A stretch of 28,716 nt of DNA from an uncultured Bacillus sp. (lineage in GTDB: Bacteria; Bacillota; Bacilli; Bacillales_B; DSM-18226). Below, piece by piece: positions 17,519 to 25,026 of the stretch. Within the stretch, counting starts at the first letter, position 1; each line of letters starts with the position of its first letter. The stretch covers positions 1-28,716 of the forward strand of contig NZ_CAMLDX010000041.1 of NCBI RefSeq assembly GCF_946478885.1. Direction: 5' to 3'. Position numbers and translations under genes: made by a program. A model generated the notes under the pieces. It saw nothing but the letters and a program-made list of their open reading frames with translations, had not been told where the DNA came from and ran no database searches.

Positions 17519-18937
17519 TTATAATTTATAACATACTTTTCCTGGATTTAAGATCATATGTGGATCAAAAACTTGTTTGATATCCTTCATTAATCGAACA
17601 TTCACTTCTCCAAGCGATTTTTCCAGATACTCCATCTTTCCGCTTCCGATACCATGCTCACCCGATACTTGACCGCCAAGCTCTGTCGCTTTATCGTATA
17701 CATAATTCATGAAGATATCAACTCTGCGTTTGAATTCTTCTTCTTCCATGTCATTGCTGCAAGTATAGATATGAAGATTTCCATCACCAGCATGTCCAAA
17801 GCTCTTGATGGTCAGGCCAACCTCTTCTTCCAATGATTTAACATAAGTAAGATATGGAGCAATTTTGTTGATTGGCACGACGACATCACATTCATCCAAT
17901 AAGTTCGTTTCACTCGATATCGCTTCTAAGAAGGAACCTCTCGCCTCTCTTACATCCCTCTTCAATTGAGGAGTATCGGCCACTAAAATATCAATGGCAC
18001 CCGTTTCATAGATCAGTTCACTCGCATGCTCTACCATCGTATTCAGTTCATCATCAGAGGTTGCATCAAATGTAATGAGCAGATATGCATTCGCTTCGAC
18101 ACCGTTTACACTCTTTGGAAATACTGTTTTTTCCAAGTATCTTTCTGAAGATTCGACAATGTCCCGTTCCATAAACTCTATCGATTGAGGTGTCAGATGG
18201 TTCATAAAGATTTTTGGAACTGTTGAGATACAAGTTTCTAAATCTTCATATGGAATAATTAAAGTCATGAATTCTTTTGGCTGTGGCAGTAACTTTAAGG
18301 TTAGTTCTGTAATAATTCCAAGAGTTCCTTCTGATCCGATCATCAGATTTAATAAGCTGTAGCCAGAGCTGCTTTTGGTAACAGTAGAGCCCAAATTGCA
18401 GATTTCACCCGTTGGCAACACAACCGTCATCGCACGGACTGATTCACGTGTGCATCCATATTTAACTGCCCGCATGCCTCCTGCATTTGTTGCAACATTT
18501 CCTCCTAAAGTTGCAAACCTTTCCCCCGGATCAGGCGCATATAAAAGACCCTTGCTTGCGGCATCATCAGCCAGCTCTGCTAATAAAACACCCGGTTGGA
18601 CCTTTACAATCATATTTTCCAAATCGTATTCAAGTATTTGATTTATCCCAGTCATATTTAATAGGACACCCCCCAATACGGGTACGGCTCCCCCAACCAA
18701 ACCTGTGCCAGCTCCCCTTGGTGTAACAGGGATATGGTGCTCATGGCATAGCTTCATGATGGCAGAAATCTCTTCGGTACTTTTGACATCAATTACAACT
18801 TCCGGCATTTTCTTTCCATATATCGGCATCTCATCATGACTGAAATCTACATTAATTTCATCCTTAATCTTGACTCTCCCTGGTGCAATTCCTTCAAACT
18901 TTTCGATAATTTCTGGAAAAACCTGTTGATAATTCAT
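17519..18937 (-). CDS. GlcD-type FAD-linked oxidase (glycolate or D-lactate oxidase/dehydrogenase)
   Basis: A 472-residue flavoprotein of the FAD_binding_4 plus FAD-oxidase_C type. The FAD-binding half shows PRGAGTGLVGGAVP (about residues 73-86), APDPGERFATLGGNVATNAGG and GSEGTLGIITELTL. The C-terminal half shows SFGHAGDGNLH and SGEHGIGSGKMEYL, the usual catalytic and substrate region. It is close in plan to B. subtilis GlcD (YsfC), which oxidises glycolate to glyoxylate together with the iron-sulfur subunit GlcF. Here no glcF gene adjoins it, so D-lactate or another 2-hydroxy acid is equally possible. GGAGGGCG supports the ATG at 18937. Its promoter region carries two cre-like sites, which suggests catabolite repression. 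Confidence 0.88.
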   Translation of the reverse strand: MNYQQVFPEIIEKFEGIAPGRVKIKDEINVDFSHDEMPIYGKKMPEVVIDVKSTEEISAIMKLCHEHHIPVTPRGAGTGLVGGAVPVLGGVLLNMTGINQILEYDLENMIVKVQPGVLLAELADDAASKGLLYAPDPGERFATLGGNVATNAGGMRAVKYGCTRESVRAMTVVLPTGEICNLGSTVTKSSSGYSLLNLMIGSEGTLGIITELTLKLLPQPKEFMTLIIPYEDLETCISTVPKIFMNHLTPQSIEFMERDIVESSERYLEKTVFPKSVNGVEANAYLLITFDATSDDELNTMVEHASELIYETGAIDILVADTPQLKRDVREARGSFLEAISSETNLLDECDVVVPINKIAPYLTYVKSLEEEVGLTIKSFGHAGDGNLHIYTCSNDMEEEEFKRRVDIFMNYVYDKATELGGQVSGEHGIGSGKMEYLEKSLGEVNVRLMKDIKQVFDPHMILNPGKVCYKL

Positions 18938-18968
18938 TAAACGCCCTCCTGTGAGTATAAATCTTCAA

Positions 18969-18997
18969 ACATGTAAGCACTTTCAAAAAGTTGTCAA
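18969..18997 (-). promoter_or_regulatory. Promoter of the glcD-type gene
   Basis: On the minus strand a perfect TTGACA (18992-18997) is followed, after exactly 17 bases, by ACATGT (18969-18974). The -10 is poor, which would make the promoter weak or dependent on other factors. It lies about 30 bases before the start codon. Confidence 0.5.
18972..18985. promoter_or_regulatory. cre-like site 1 (CcpA), overlapping the -10 and spacer
   Basis: TGTAAGCACTTTCA differs from the near-palindromic cre form TGTAAGCGCTTTCA at one central base. It lies between and over the core promoter elements of the glcD-type gene, a position that allows repression. Confidence 0.55.
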
Positions 18998-19002
18998 ATT
19001 AA

Positions 19003-19016
19003 TTTAAGCACTTTCA
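19003..19016. promoter_or_regulatory. cre-like site 2 (CcpA), just upstream of the -35
   Basis: TTTAAGCACTTTCA repeats the core of site 1; the 15-nt stretch TAAGCACTTTCAAAA is identical at 18974 and 19005. The 31-bp spacing is close to three helical turns, so two bound dimers would face the same side of DNA. Confidence 0.45.
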
Positions 19017-19020
19017 AAAG

Positions 19021-19453
19021 ATAATATTAAAAGTTTTTCTTCTTTTTCTAATCCTTTGGCAGAACGGTCTGTGAATTGACTCCATCTAGCCTGTCGCAAG
19101 TAACTGCAAAGGCTCAATTACCATTCAAACCTCAAGATAATGTTCATTATACTAAAATAACAACAAAGAAACAACGACAATTATGTGACAAAATTGCAAA
19201 CTGGGTTATTATATACCAAATAAACAGAACAAAAGTCCTATCTTTTTTTATATACCATACAAAAAACTGATGTTAGATTGGAATAAGTAAAAGAAGCTGA
19301 GAAAAAAGGCATAAAAACTCTCCCCTTTTTAGTGATTATTATGCACTGTTCAAAAAAAGAAATGCTTTATCATTTTTAAAATGTTATTTAAAAATAATTC
19401 TTTCTATTCAAAAAAACATTCCCTCTCTTGGAAGAAATGCCTGATTGATTATG
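19021..19453. other. Gene-free AT-rich stretch
   Basis: No supportable gene. A 64-codon plus-strand frame at 19076-19270 has no ribosome binding site. I see no clean terminator for the HAD gene that ends at 19454. Confidence 0.4.
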
Positions 19454-20191
19454 TTAAATAGCCATTGATTTCCTTGTTTGAATGCTCTCTAATTTAGCAG
19501 GAATTTCCTTCAATGAAGACAAACGCACGTATTTTGCATGATTCTCATTAATGTCGAAATCATCTGCTTCCCATGTGGCCTGCTCATAGTGAAATCCCCA
19601 TGCATTGTTTTCTAAAGCAGGATAAATATCCGACTTCAAGCTATTTCCGATCATGACATAATCATTAAAATCATATTTATCAATGATCGACTTAAAGGTT
19701 TGTGGTGTTTTTTGCGAAAATACATAAACATCATTGATATATGGAATCGCCCCTGATTGTTCTATTTTCCGCATTTGTACTTCTTCCACACCTGCTGTTA
19801 AAATAATCATCTGATATCCCTGACTTTTTAATACTTCCATCATTGGAATCGAATCAGGCATATTATTATATTTCCGCTCATAAACATCCAAGACCGTTTT
19901 GCTTATTTCCTCCTTTATTCGTTTTTTCGATCTTTTTCCGACCATATATAAAAAGTATTCATATGTTTTATACCATGTCTGCAAATAACGATTTGGCAAA
20001 AATCCAATCTCATTCACCATTTCCACATCTAATTTACGTTGATAGGCCTTAATCTCCTCGACTTGCGCCAAATCGTTAAACACATCAGAGGCAACAATTT
20101 CAGCTGCGCAATGATTGGTTTTATCAAATTCTATACTTGTTTTCACAATGGTGTCATCAAAATCCCAGATTAATTGAATGTCTCTTTTCAT
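19454..20191 (-). CDS. HAD-superfamily phosphatase/hydrolase
   Basis: A 245-residue HAD hydrolase. Motif I is WDFDDT with the nucleophile Asp10 and acid/base Asp12. Motif II is ILTAG (Thr near residue 126). Motif III is probably the Lys in QKTPQTFK, and motif IV is MIGNSLKSDIYPALENN. A helical cap (about residues 20-100) lies after motif I, so it is of the C1-cap type that acts on small phosphorylated molecules. The substrate is not predictable. The ATG at 20191 follows GAGGG at eight bases; a longer reading adds 16 residues that overlap a hairpin and is rejected. The two upstream hairpins separate it from the 94-residue gene. Confidence 0.85.
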   Translation of the reverse strand: MKRDIQLIWDFDDTIVKTSIEFDKTNHCAAEIVASDVFNDLAQVEEIKAYQRKLDVEMVNEIGFLPNRYLQTWYKTYEYFLYMVGKRSKKRIKEEISKTVLDVYERKYNNMPDSIPMMEVLKSQGYQMIILTAGVEEVQMRKIEQSGAIPYINDVYVFSQKTPQTFKSIIDKYDFNDYVMIGNSLKSDIYPALENNAWGFHYEQATWEADDFDINENHAKYVRLSSLKEIPAKLESIQTRKSMAI

Positions 20192-20224
20192 GTTTAAGCC
20201 CTCGTCTTTATTTCTTTGTTCTAT

Positions 20225-20254
20225 ATTTTCAGCTCTCACGCAAGAGCTGAAAAT
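20225..20254. repeat. Perfect 12-bp hairpin in the HAD gene leader region
   Basis: ATTTTCAGCTCT (20225-20236) pairs fully with AGAGCTGAAAAT (20243-20254) around a 6-nt loop. It ends 34 bases upstream of the HAD start. It may be part of the termination of the upstream gene or a 5' leader structure. Confidence 0.55.
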
Positions 20255-20302
20255 TGTTGAATCACTTTGCTGCTACCAGCTTATATTCTAATTATAACAA
20301 AA

Positions 20303-20324
20303 GCGGACAGTAAATACTGTCCGC
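20303..20324 (-). terminator. Terminator of the 94-residue gene
   Basis: GCGGACAGTA (20303-20312) and TACTGTCCGC (20315-20324) form a strong stem. On the minus strand it is followed by TTTTGTTA. It lies 14 bases after the stop of the gene that ends at 20338. Confidence 0.75.
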
Positions 20325-20337
20325 ATGCGATTATTGT

Positions 20338-20622
20338 CTAATATTGTAAGTAAAACTCCTCTAGCAGAGATTCATACTGCATTTCCGTAAACTTATGATT
20401 CAGCAGTTCAAGCAAAACCGACAATTCCACAGTCGAATGGTTATTCCCATCTTCAATGGCATCAATATGATCGAACGGAATATTTTCCCAACCTGTTAGC
20501 TTTTCAATATTTAAAACATTGACCAGATGAATAATCTCGTTAATAATAACTTCTCTAGTCGATAGTTCTTTAGTTAACAATGGGATTTCAGAGCGATCTT
20601 GTAACAACTCCTTGGTTATCAT
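20338..20622 (-). CDS. 94-residue protein of unknown function
   Basis: I do not recognise this protein. From the ATG at 20622 it reads MITKELLQDRSEIPLLTKEL and continues as a Leu/Ile/Glu-rich, mostly helical soluble protein ending in LLEEFYLQY. AAAGG lies 10 bases upstream of this ATG, a slightly long spacing. The frame stays open for 28 codons further upstream but without a good start. A dedicated terminator follows at 20303-20324, which supports expression. There is no signal peptide or membrane segment. The acidic helical character could suit a protein-protein adaptor, but this is only an impression. Confidence 0.6.
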   Translation of the reverse strand: MITKELLQDRSEIPLLTKELSTREVIINEIIHLVNVLNIEKLTGWENIPFDHIDAIEDGNNHSTVELSVLLELLNHKFTEMQYESLLEEFYLQY

Positions 20623-20891
20623 CCATATCGTAACCTTTCTTTGCTTGATTTCCCCTTTATTTATTATTTTACCATAGAAACGTTCATCGGCATTGCCTGA
20701 ACTCAAGTTAAATCTGAACAGTTAGTGAATGCTCACTCCTTGTCACTGATCAATTGGATTTTTTCAAAAATTTTTTCTAATGATTATATAGACACGACCT
20801 TCACTATCTTTATCGGAAAGTTACTTTCAAATCTTTTTAATAGATAACTCTTATTCGAGTTCTTCTCAGGGCCTGTTTAAAATTTTCAGCT

Positions 20892-21157
20892 TCACGTTTG
20901 ATTTCCAACATGGATATTTCTATTCACAAAATATCCTTGGATATCCCATGAATCATCTAATTGGTCAAACTCAATTGGTGCAAAACCAATAGAAGGATCA
21001 AACGGAAAGCATATGGACCAACAACAAAATCAAACTTTTTATCTAAACGAGGTATAACGATACCCACTTTCCCTTTCCAAATAAACATCCTCCACTCATT
21101 ATACCTAGCCGTTGCAAATGCTAAACGAGCAGCATCCCTGTCATCAACAAAAGCTGT
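20892..21157 (-). pseudogene. Remnant of an unrecognised gene, N-terminally truncated and frameshifted
   Basis: The minus strand codes for a protein-like segment beginning right after an in-frame TAA: FVDDRDAARLAFATARY, then EWRMFIWKGKVGIVIP and KFDFVVGPYAF. Near 21000-21003 the frame must change (one base lost, CGTTTGAT probably from CGTTTTGAT), and it continues as FDPSIGFAPIEFDQLDDSW, then DIQGYFVNRNIHVGNQT and a stop. The two halves read on naturally across the shift, which supports a decayed gene rather than chance. I do not recognise the family. There is no start codon or ribosome binding site, so it is very likely dead. A plus-strand frame over the same stretch (20961-21161) is its shadow. 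Confidence 0.6.
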
Positions 21158-21188
21158 TTAATTTTTACAAATCAAATAAAATCAGCAC

Positions 21189-21217
21189 TTGACCGCCTGA
21201 CATAAATAATATATGAT
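21189..21217 (+). promoter_or_regulatory. Sigma-A promoter of the T-box/threonyl-tRNA synthetase unit
   Basis: TTGACC (21189-21194), a 17-base spacer and TATGAT (21212-21217) give a strong vegetative promoter. The transcript would start near 21224, about 30 bases before the first T-box leader. Confidence 0.75.
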
Positions 21218-21252
21218 AATTTTCAACATGAATGTATAGTGATGTAGCGTTT

Positions 21253-21493
21253 GAAGAGGACATGATTCATTTCTAATTTTCTTGTCAGAGAACAGGGTCT
21301 TGGCTGGAAACCCTGAAGAATAGGAAATGTTTTACCACCTTGGAGCTATTGCAGGGAACCGGGACTCCCCGTTGTATCTGCATTCGGATGATCCGTTATC
21401 TTTTCGAGCATAAAACTCGTTTGTTTTATGAAATTAGGGTGGCACCACGACCGCACTCGTCCCTATTATTTGGGAGGAGTGCGGTCTTTTTTT
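21253..21493 (+). ncRNA. T-box riboswitch 1 (threonine)
   Basis: A full T-box leader. Stem I begins with GAAGAGGACATGA and holds the GA-motif (CAGAGAACAGGG), a GGTCTTGGCTGGAAACC distal part and a specifier ACC (21334-21336, threonine) within TTTTACCACCTTGGAGC. A stem III-like hairpin CATAAAAC-N6-GTTTTATG follows. The T-box AGGGTGGCACCACG (21436-21449) comes next, and then a terminator GACCGCACTC to GAGTGCGGTC with a U tract (to 21493). Uncharged tRNA-Thr should stabilise the antiterminator and let transcription continue. It is followed directly by an almost identical second leader, so transcription has to pass both. Confidence 0.93.
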
Positions 21494-21514
21494 AACTTCA
21501 TTATTTTTTGCGTT

Positions 21515-21755
21515 GAAGAGGACATGATTCATTTCTAATTTTCTTGTCAGAGAACAGGGTCTTGGCTGGAAACCCTGAAGAATAGGAAATGTTTTACCAC
21601 CTTGGAGCTATTGCAGGGAACCGGGACTCCCCGTTGTATCTGCATTCGGATGATCCGTTATCTTTTCGAGCATAAAACTCATTTGTTTTATGAAATTAGG
21701 GTGGCACCACGACCGCACTCGTCCCTACTGTTTGGGAGGAGTGCGGTCTTTTTTC
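21515..21755 (+). ncRNA. T-box riboswitch 2 (threonine), tandem duplicate
   Basis: Same architecture as the first leader, displaced by 262 bases: specifier ACC at 21596-21598, T-box at 21698-21711, terminator from 21711 with U tract to about 21754. By eye it differs from copy 1 at only three positions over about 240 bases: one in the loop of the stem III hairpin and two in the terminator loop. All are thus in loops. It ends 27 bases before the synthetase start codon. Confidence 0.93.
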
Positions 21756-21781
21756 TATCTAAAAATCAGGAGGAAAATAAA

Positions 21782-22972
21782 ATGGAAAAGAAAAATCATC
21801 GCCAATTAGGCCAGCAACTAGAATTATTTACTTCAATGGAGGAGGCACCAGGAATGCCTTTCTTTCTGCCAAAAGGAATGGTTATTCGGAATGAACTGGA
21901 ACATCTTTGGAGAAAAAAACACCAGATGGCTGGTTATCAAGAAATTAAAACACCTATATTGATGAAACAGGAGCTTTGGGAGCAATCAGGACATTGGGAT
22001 CATTATCATGACAATATGTACTTCTCACATGTAGATGAACAGCATTATGCCATTAAACCTATGAATTGTCCCGGAGCCATATTAATTTTTAAAAGAAAGC
22101 GCAGAAGTTACCGGGAATTGCCGGTCCGTTATGCTGAACTTGGTCTGGTTCACAGGCATGAATATTCGGGCTCCTTAAATGGCCTTCTGAGGGTACGTTC
22201 ATTCACCCAGGATGATGCCCATATATTTGTACGGATGGATCAAATTAAAAAAGAAATTGAGCATGTACTGGCTTTAATTGATGAATTTTACTCCCTCTTC
22301 GGCTTTCAGTATAATGTGGAGCTTTCAACACGACCTGAAGAATATATGGGTTCCCCCGAAATCTGGGAGAAGGCTGAAAGAGCTCTAGAAGATGTGTTGA
22401 AATATAAAGCTATTCCGTATCAGGTGAATCCAGGTGATGGGGCTTTCTATGGACCAAAAATTGATTTCCACATATTGGATTCCCTTGGACGCAGTTGGCA
22501 GTGTGGAACCGTTCAATTAGATTTTCAAATGCCGGAAAAATTCGATTGCACTTATGTTGGAGAAGACAATCAATTGTACCGCCCTATTTTAATTCATCGG
22601 GCAATATTTGGTTCAGTCGAACGGTTTATAGCAATTTTACTTGAGCATTTCGGCGGGGATTTTCCATTATGGCTTTCACCTGTGCAGGCCGCAATCATCC
22701 CGATTTCAGATTCCCATGCAGCATATGCCTATCAAGTCAAAGCAACATTAGAAGCAGCCGGATTGCGGATCACGCTCGATGACCGAAGTGAAAAAATGGG
22801 TTTTAAGATAAGAGAAGCAGAAAAACAAAAGATTCCTTACATGCTGATTATCGGTGATCAAGAGGTTAAAACTCAAGGTGCTGCCATTAGAAGACGAAAA
22901 CAAGGCAATCTTGGAGTGATGGGCATTTGTGAAGTCATACAGTTATTACAAGCAGAAGTAAATAACCAATAA
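21782..22972 (+). CDS. thrS: Short threonyl-tRNA synthetase without TGS and editing domains
   Basis: A 396-residue class II synthetase that starts directly at the catalytic domain (about residues 1-300) and ends with the anticodon-binding domain (about 301-396). Typical bacterial ThrRS has about 640 residues, with N-terminal TGS and editing domains. The three zinc ligands that recognise threonine are in place: Cys96 in MNCPG, His147 in DDAHIF and His272 in LIHRA. Motif 2 (GLVHRHEYSGSLNGLLRVR) and motif 3 (HRAIFGSVERF) are intact, so it should be active. It cannot clear Ser-tRNA-Thr itself. AGGAGG precedes the ATG at 21782; the upstream open frame runs through the T-box and is not coding. It is probably a second ThrRS, made when threonine or tRNA charging falls. 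Confidence 0.92.
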   Translation: MEKKNHRQLGQQLELFTSMEEAPGMPFFLPKGMVIRNELEHLWRKKHQMAGYQEIKTPILMKQELWEQSGHWDHYHDNMYFSHVDEQHYAIKPMNCPGAILIFKRKRRSYRELPVRYAELGLVHRHEYSGSLNGLLRVRSFTQDDAHIFVRMDQIKKEIEHVLALIDEFYSLFGFQYNVELSTRPEEYMGSPEIWEKAERALEDVLKYKAIPYQVNPGDGAFYGPKIDFHILDSLGRSWQCGTVQLDFQMPEKFDCTYVGEDNQLYRPILIHRAIFGSVERFIAILLEHFGGDFPLWLSPVQAAIIPISDSHAAYAYQVKATLEAAGLRITLDDRSEKMGFKIREAEKQKIPYMLIIGDQEVKTQGAAIRRRKQGNLGVMGICEVIQLLQAEVNNQ

Positions 22973-23058
22973 AGCAGACTGATTTTTCCCCATTGAGGGG
23001 GTATCTGCCAGCTTTTCGTAAAATGAAGCTGAGACAAATGACGAGTAATAACCGGAAT

Positions 23059-23079
23059 TAGGCTACTGCCTATTTTTTT
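23059..23079 (+). terminator. Weak terminator after the synthetase gene
   Basis: TAGGC-TACT-GCCTA (23059-23072) followed by seven T. The stem has only five base pairs, but the U tract is good. It lies 87 bases after the synthetase stop. Confidence 0.5.
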
Positions 23080-23233
23080 CACACAATAGAACCCCAAATT
23101 TTGTCCTCTCATAATGTAGGTTTAGATTGTTGATTAGATTATTCATGAATAGACGTCATATTCTATATGCAGGATCATTCATTTCACTTCCGTTGTCTAT
23201 TCAAGATGCTTTTCTATCTAAAGGAGAGGATAA

Positions 23234-24121
23234 TTGTTGAAAAGGCTCATTTTTCTTGCATTAATCGGTTTGGCCGCACAGCTGGTAGATGGCTCCTTAG
23301 GAATGGCATATGGAGTAACATCCTCTTCACTGCTTCTGATGTTCGGAATTGCTCCGGCGGCGGCTTCGGCATCCGTTCATATGGCAGAAGTCGTGACAAC
23401 CGCCGCATCAGGTGCTTCACATATTAAATTTGGAAATGTAGATAAACAGATCGTGCTTAAATTGATTATTCCGGGTTCCATCGGTGCCTTTATCGGAGCC
23501 TGTTTTTTAGGAAGCATTCCGGGAGAAATCATCAAACCATATGTTTCCGTTTTCCTTCTTATATTAGGTTTTTTTGTCCTGTATCGTTTTCTCTTTACAT
23601 TCCATTCACCAAAGCAGCAAGCCAAGCGAAAAATGGGCAAAAAACATTTTGTCCCGCTAGGTTTTATTGCTGGATTTTTTGATGCGACTGGCGGAGGAGG
23701 ATGGGGTCCTATTACAACACCTGTTTTGTTAACAGGCAGCAAAATGGAACCAAGGAAGATAATCGGTTCAGTAGACACAAGCGAGTTTGCTATTGCGGGT
23801 TCCTCTACTCTCGGTTTTCTCATTACATTAGGCTGGACGCAAATCAATTTTCAATGGGTTGCCGCTTTAATCATCGGCGGGCTTATTGCAGCTCCAATTG
23901 CTGCATGGCTAGTTAAAATCATTCCCACCAATCTTTTAGGTATATTGGTTGGCGGAATTATAATTATGACCAATATCCGAACCCTGCTTGGAGCACTGGA
24001 CGTATCGCAGAAACTAAGTCTTTTTACTTTTTTTATCCTTGTTATCCTTTGGGCTGCTGCAGTGGTCAGTGTAATTTATAAATTAAAAAAAAGTAACACA
24101 AATAGCCAGATTATAGAATAA
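23234..24121 (+). CDS. TauE/SafE (TSUP) family anion exporter
   Basis: A 295-residue membrane protein of the TauE/SafE family (TSUP), usually exporters of sulfite, sulfoacetate or other small anions. It has the internally repeated plan of the family, about eight hydrophobic segments. The first repeat has AAQLVDGSLGMAYG and SASVHMAEVVTTAASG, and the second has GFIAGFFDATGGGGWGPITTPVLL and GSVDTSEFAIAGSS. The short Arg/Lys-rich linker between halves (QQAKRKMGKKH) is cytoplasmic. A TTG start (23234 or 23237) follows AAGGAGAGG; no ATG is available nearby. It stands alone, so the substrate cannot be inferred. Confidence 0.88.
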   Translation: MLKRLIFLALIGLAAQLVDGSLGMAYGVTSSSLLLMFGIAPAAASASVHMAEVVTTAASGASHIKFGNVDKQIVLKLIIPGSIGAFIGACFLGSIPGEIIKPYVSVFLLILGFFVLYRFLFTFHSPKQQAKRKMGKKHFVPLGFIAGFFDATGGGGWGPITTPVLLTGSKMEPRKIIGSVDTSEFAIAGSSTLGFLITLGWTQINFQWVAALIIGGLIAAPIAAWLVKIIPTNLLGILVGGIIIMTNIRTLLGALDVSQKLSLFTFFILVILWAAAVVSVIYKLKKSNTNSQIIE

Positions 24122-24227
24122 TCCTGTTTTACGTGGTATTTTGAAAAAAAACCTCGTAACACAAGACCCTTCTTTCAGTATGGCAGCGATTAATTTCACT
24201 TGAAGCTATAATAAACAAGGCAAAAAA

Positions 24228-24335
24228 AAGGAGCCTTCCCAAAAGGTGTCAGGCATCCATCATTCATCTATATTCCGTACAAATAAATACTAGCTATCGT
24301 AGTGATCGACACTTTTGCTTTTAGGGCAGCTCCTT
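24228..24335 (-). repeat. Copy d of the ~110-bp MITE-like repeat (inverted orientation)
   Basis: Read on the minus strand it begins AAGGAGCTGCCCTAAAAGC and ends GCCTGACACCTTTTGGGAAG then GCTCCTT, with the internal block TACGGAATATAGATGAAT. The ends GGAGC(C/T) and (A/G)GCTCC form terminal inverted repeats. It fills most of the gap between the convergent exporter and DUF4306-like genes, and ends only nine bases from the stop of the latter. Confidence 0.8.
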
Positions 24336-24344
24336 GTATTTTCT

Positions 24345-24854
24345 CTACTGAATAGTCTCCCATTTCTCTTGTTTTTCCGTACTCGTTCGCTTTACCTTTA
24401 TGGATACCGTTAAATAGGTGATTAATCCTAAAATGAGGCAGAAGGATCCACAAGAGGCGAAAAGCACAAACATTTTATATCCGCCGGGCACTGAGTAATC
24501 GTAGCTGTAATAGCTAGATAAAAATAATCCGGTACTTAACAAAAATAAATAATAAGCGTACCACTTTTTTACTCTTTTGAATAAGTGGAATCCGAGAAAC
24601 AAAAACAAATAGACCGCACTCACCGTCATAATCATGGGAAAAGTTGGTTTAAATTTGGCGGCAAAAATTAAAAAATCCCATTGTAAAATATCGCTTTCAT
24701 CGTGAACTGGACCGGACAGCCATTGTGTGACAGGCGTGGAACTCTTCCATTCTGAAGGCTGATCAAGGAGAGAACTTCCTTCATACCAAGCAGCTAGCGT
24801 AGAAAACAAAAACACAACAGAGGCAGCACCGAATTGAAAGATAAATCGAAACAT
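24345..24854 (-). CDS. Small membrane protein, DUF4306-like (YjdJ-like)
   Basis: A 169-residue membrane protein with four hydrophobic segments: residues about 5-23, 75-93, 100-117 and 127-150. After the first segment comes the extracytoplasmic stretch AAWYEGSSLLDQPSEWKSSTPV, which resembles the conserved WYEGS motif of DUF4306 proteins such as B. subtilis YjdJ. The tail is Lys/Glu-rich (VKRTSTEKQEKWETIQ) and probably cytoplasmic. The function is unknown. GGGAGG at nine bases upstream supports the ATG at 24854. The family assignment is from memory of the motif and is less sure than the membrane topology. Confidence 0.7.
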   Translation of the reverse strand: MFRFIFQFGAASVVFLFSTLAAWYEGSSLLDQPSEWKSSTPVTQWLSGPVHDESDILQWDFLIFAAKFKPTFPMIMTVSAVYLFLFLGFHLFKRVKKWYAYYLFLLSTGLFLSSYYSYDYSVPGGYKMFVLFASCGSFCLILGLITYLTVSIKVKRTSTEKQEKWETIQ

Positions 24855-25026
24855 GAGAAAAAACCTCCCGTATATGATTTTTCATCTTTCTTGTTGACCA
24901 CTGGCTGATTCAACTTCATTCTGTCCCAAAAAGCAAAAATGATCTTTTGCAATCGGCAATGTCCCTTCATGAAAGCACACCACAGTATATGAACTTATCG
25001 GTATGTAGTAGTATTCTCCATTTGGT

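Noticed and set aside
19076..19270. 64-codon plus-strand ORF in the glcD upstream region
   Set aside because: No ribosome binding site; AT-rich, low-information translation.
20961..21161. 66-codon plus-strand ORF
   Set aside because: Antisense shadow of the frameshifted remnant, which reads more naturally on the minus strand.
21602..21781. 60-codon N-terminal extension of the threonyl-tRNA synthetase frame
   Set aside because: It is the T-box leader read in a frame that happens to have no stop; AGGAGG just before 21782 fixes the start.
22973..23233. Possible riboswitch before the TauE/SafE exporter
   Set aside because: I found no S-box, T-box or other known leader features there, only the weak terminator at 23059-23079.
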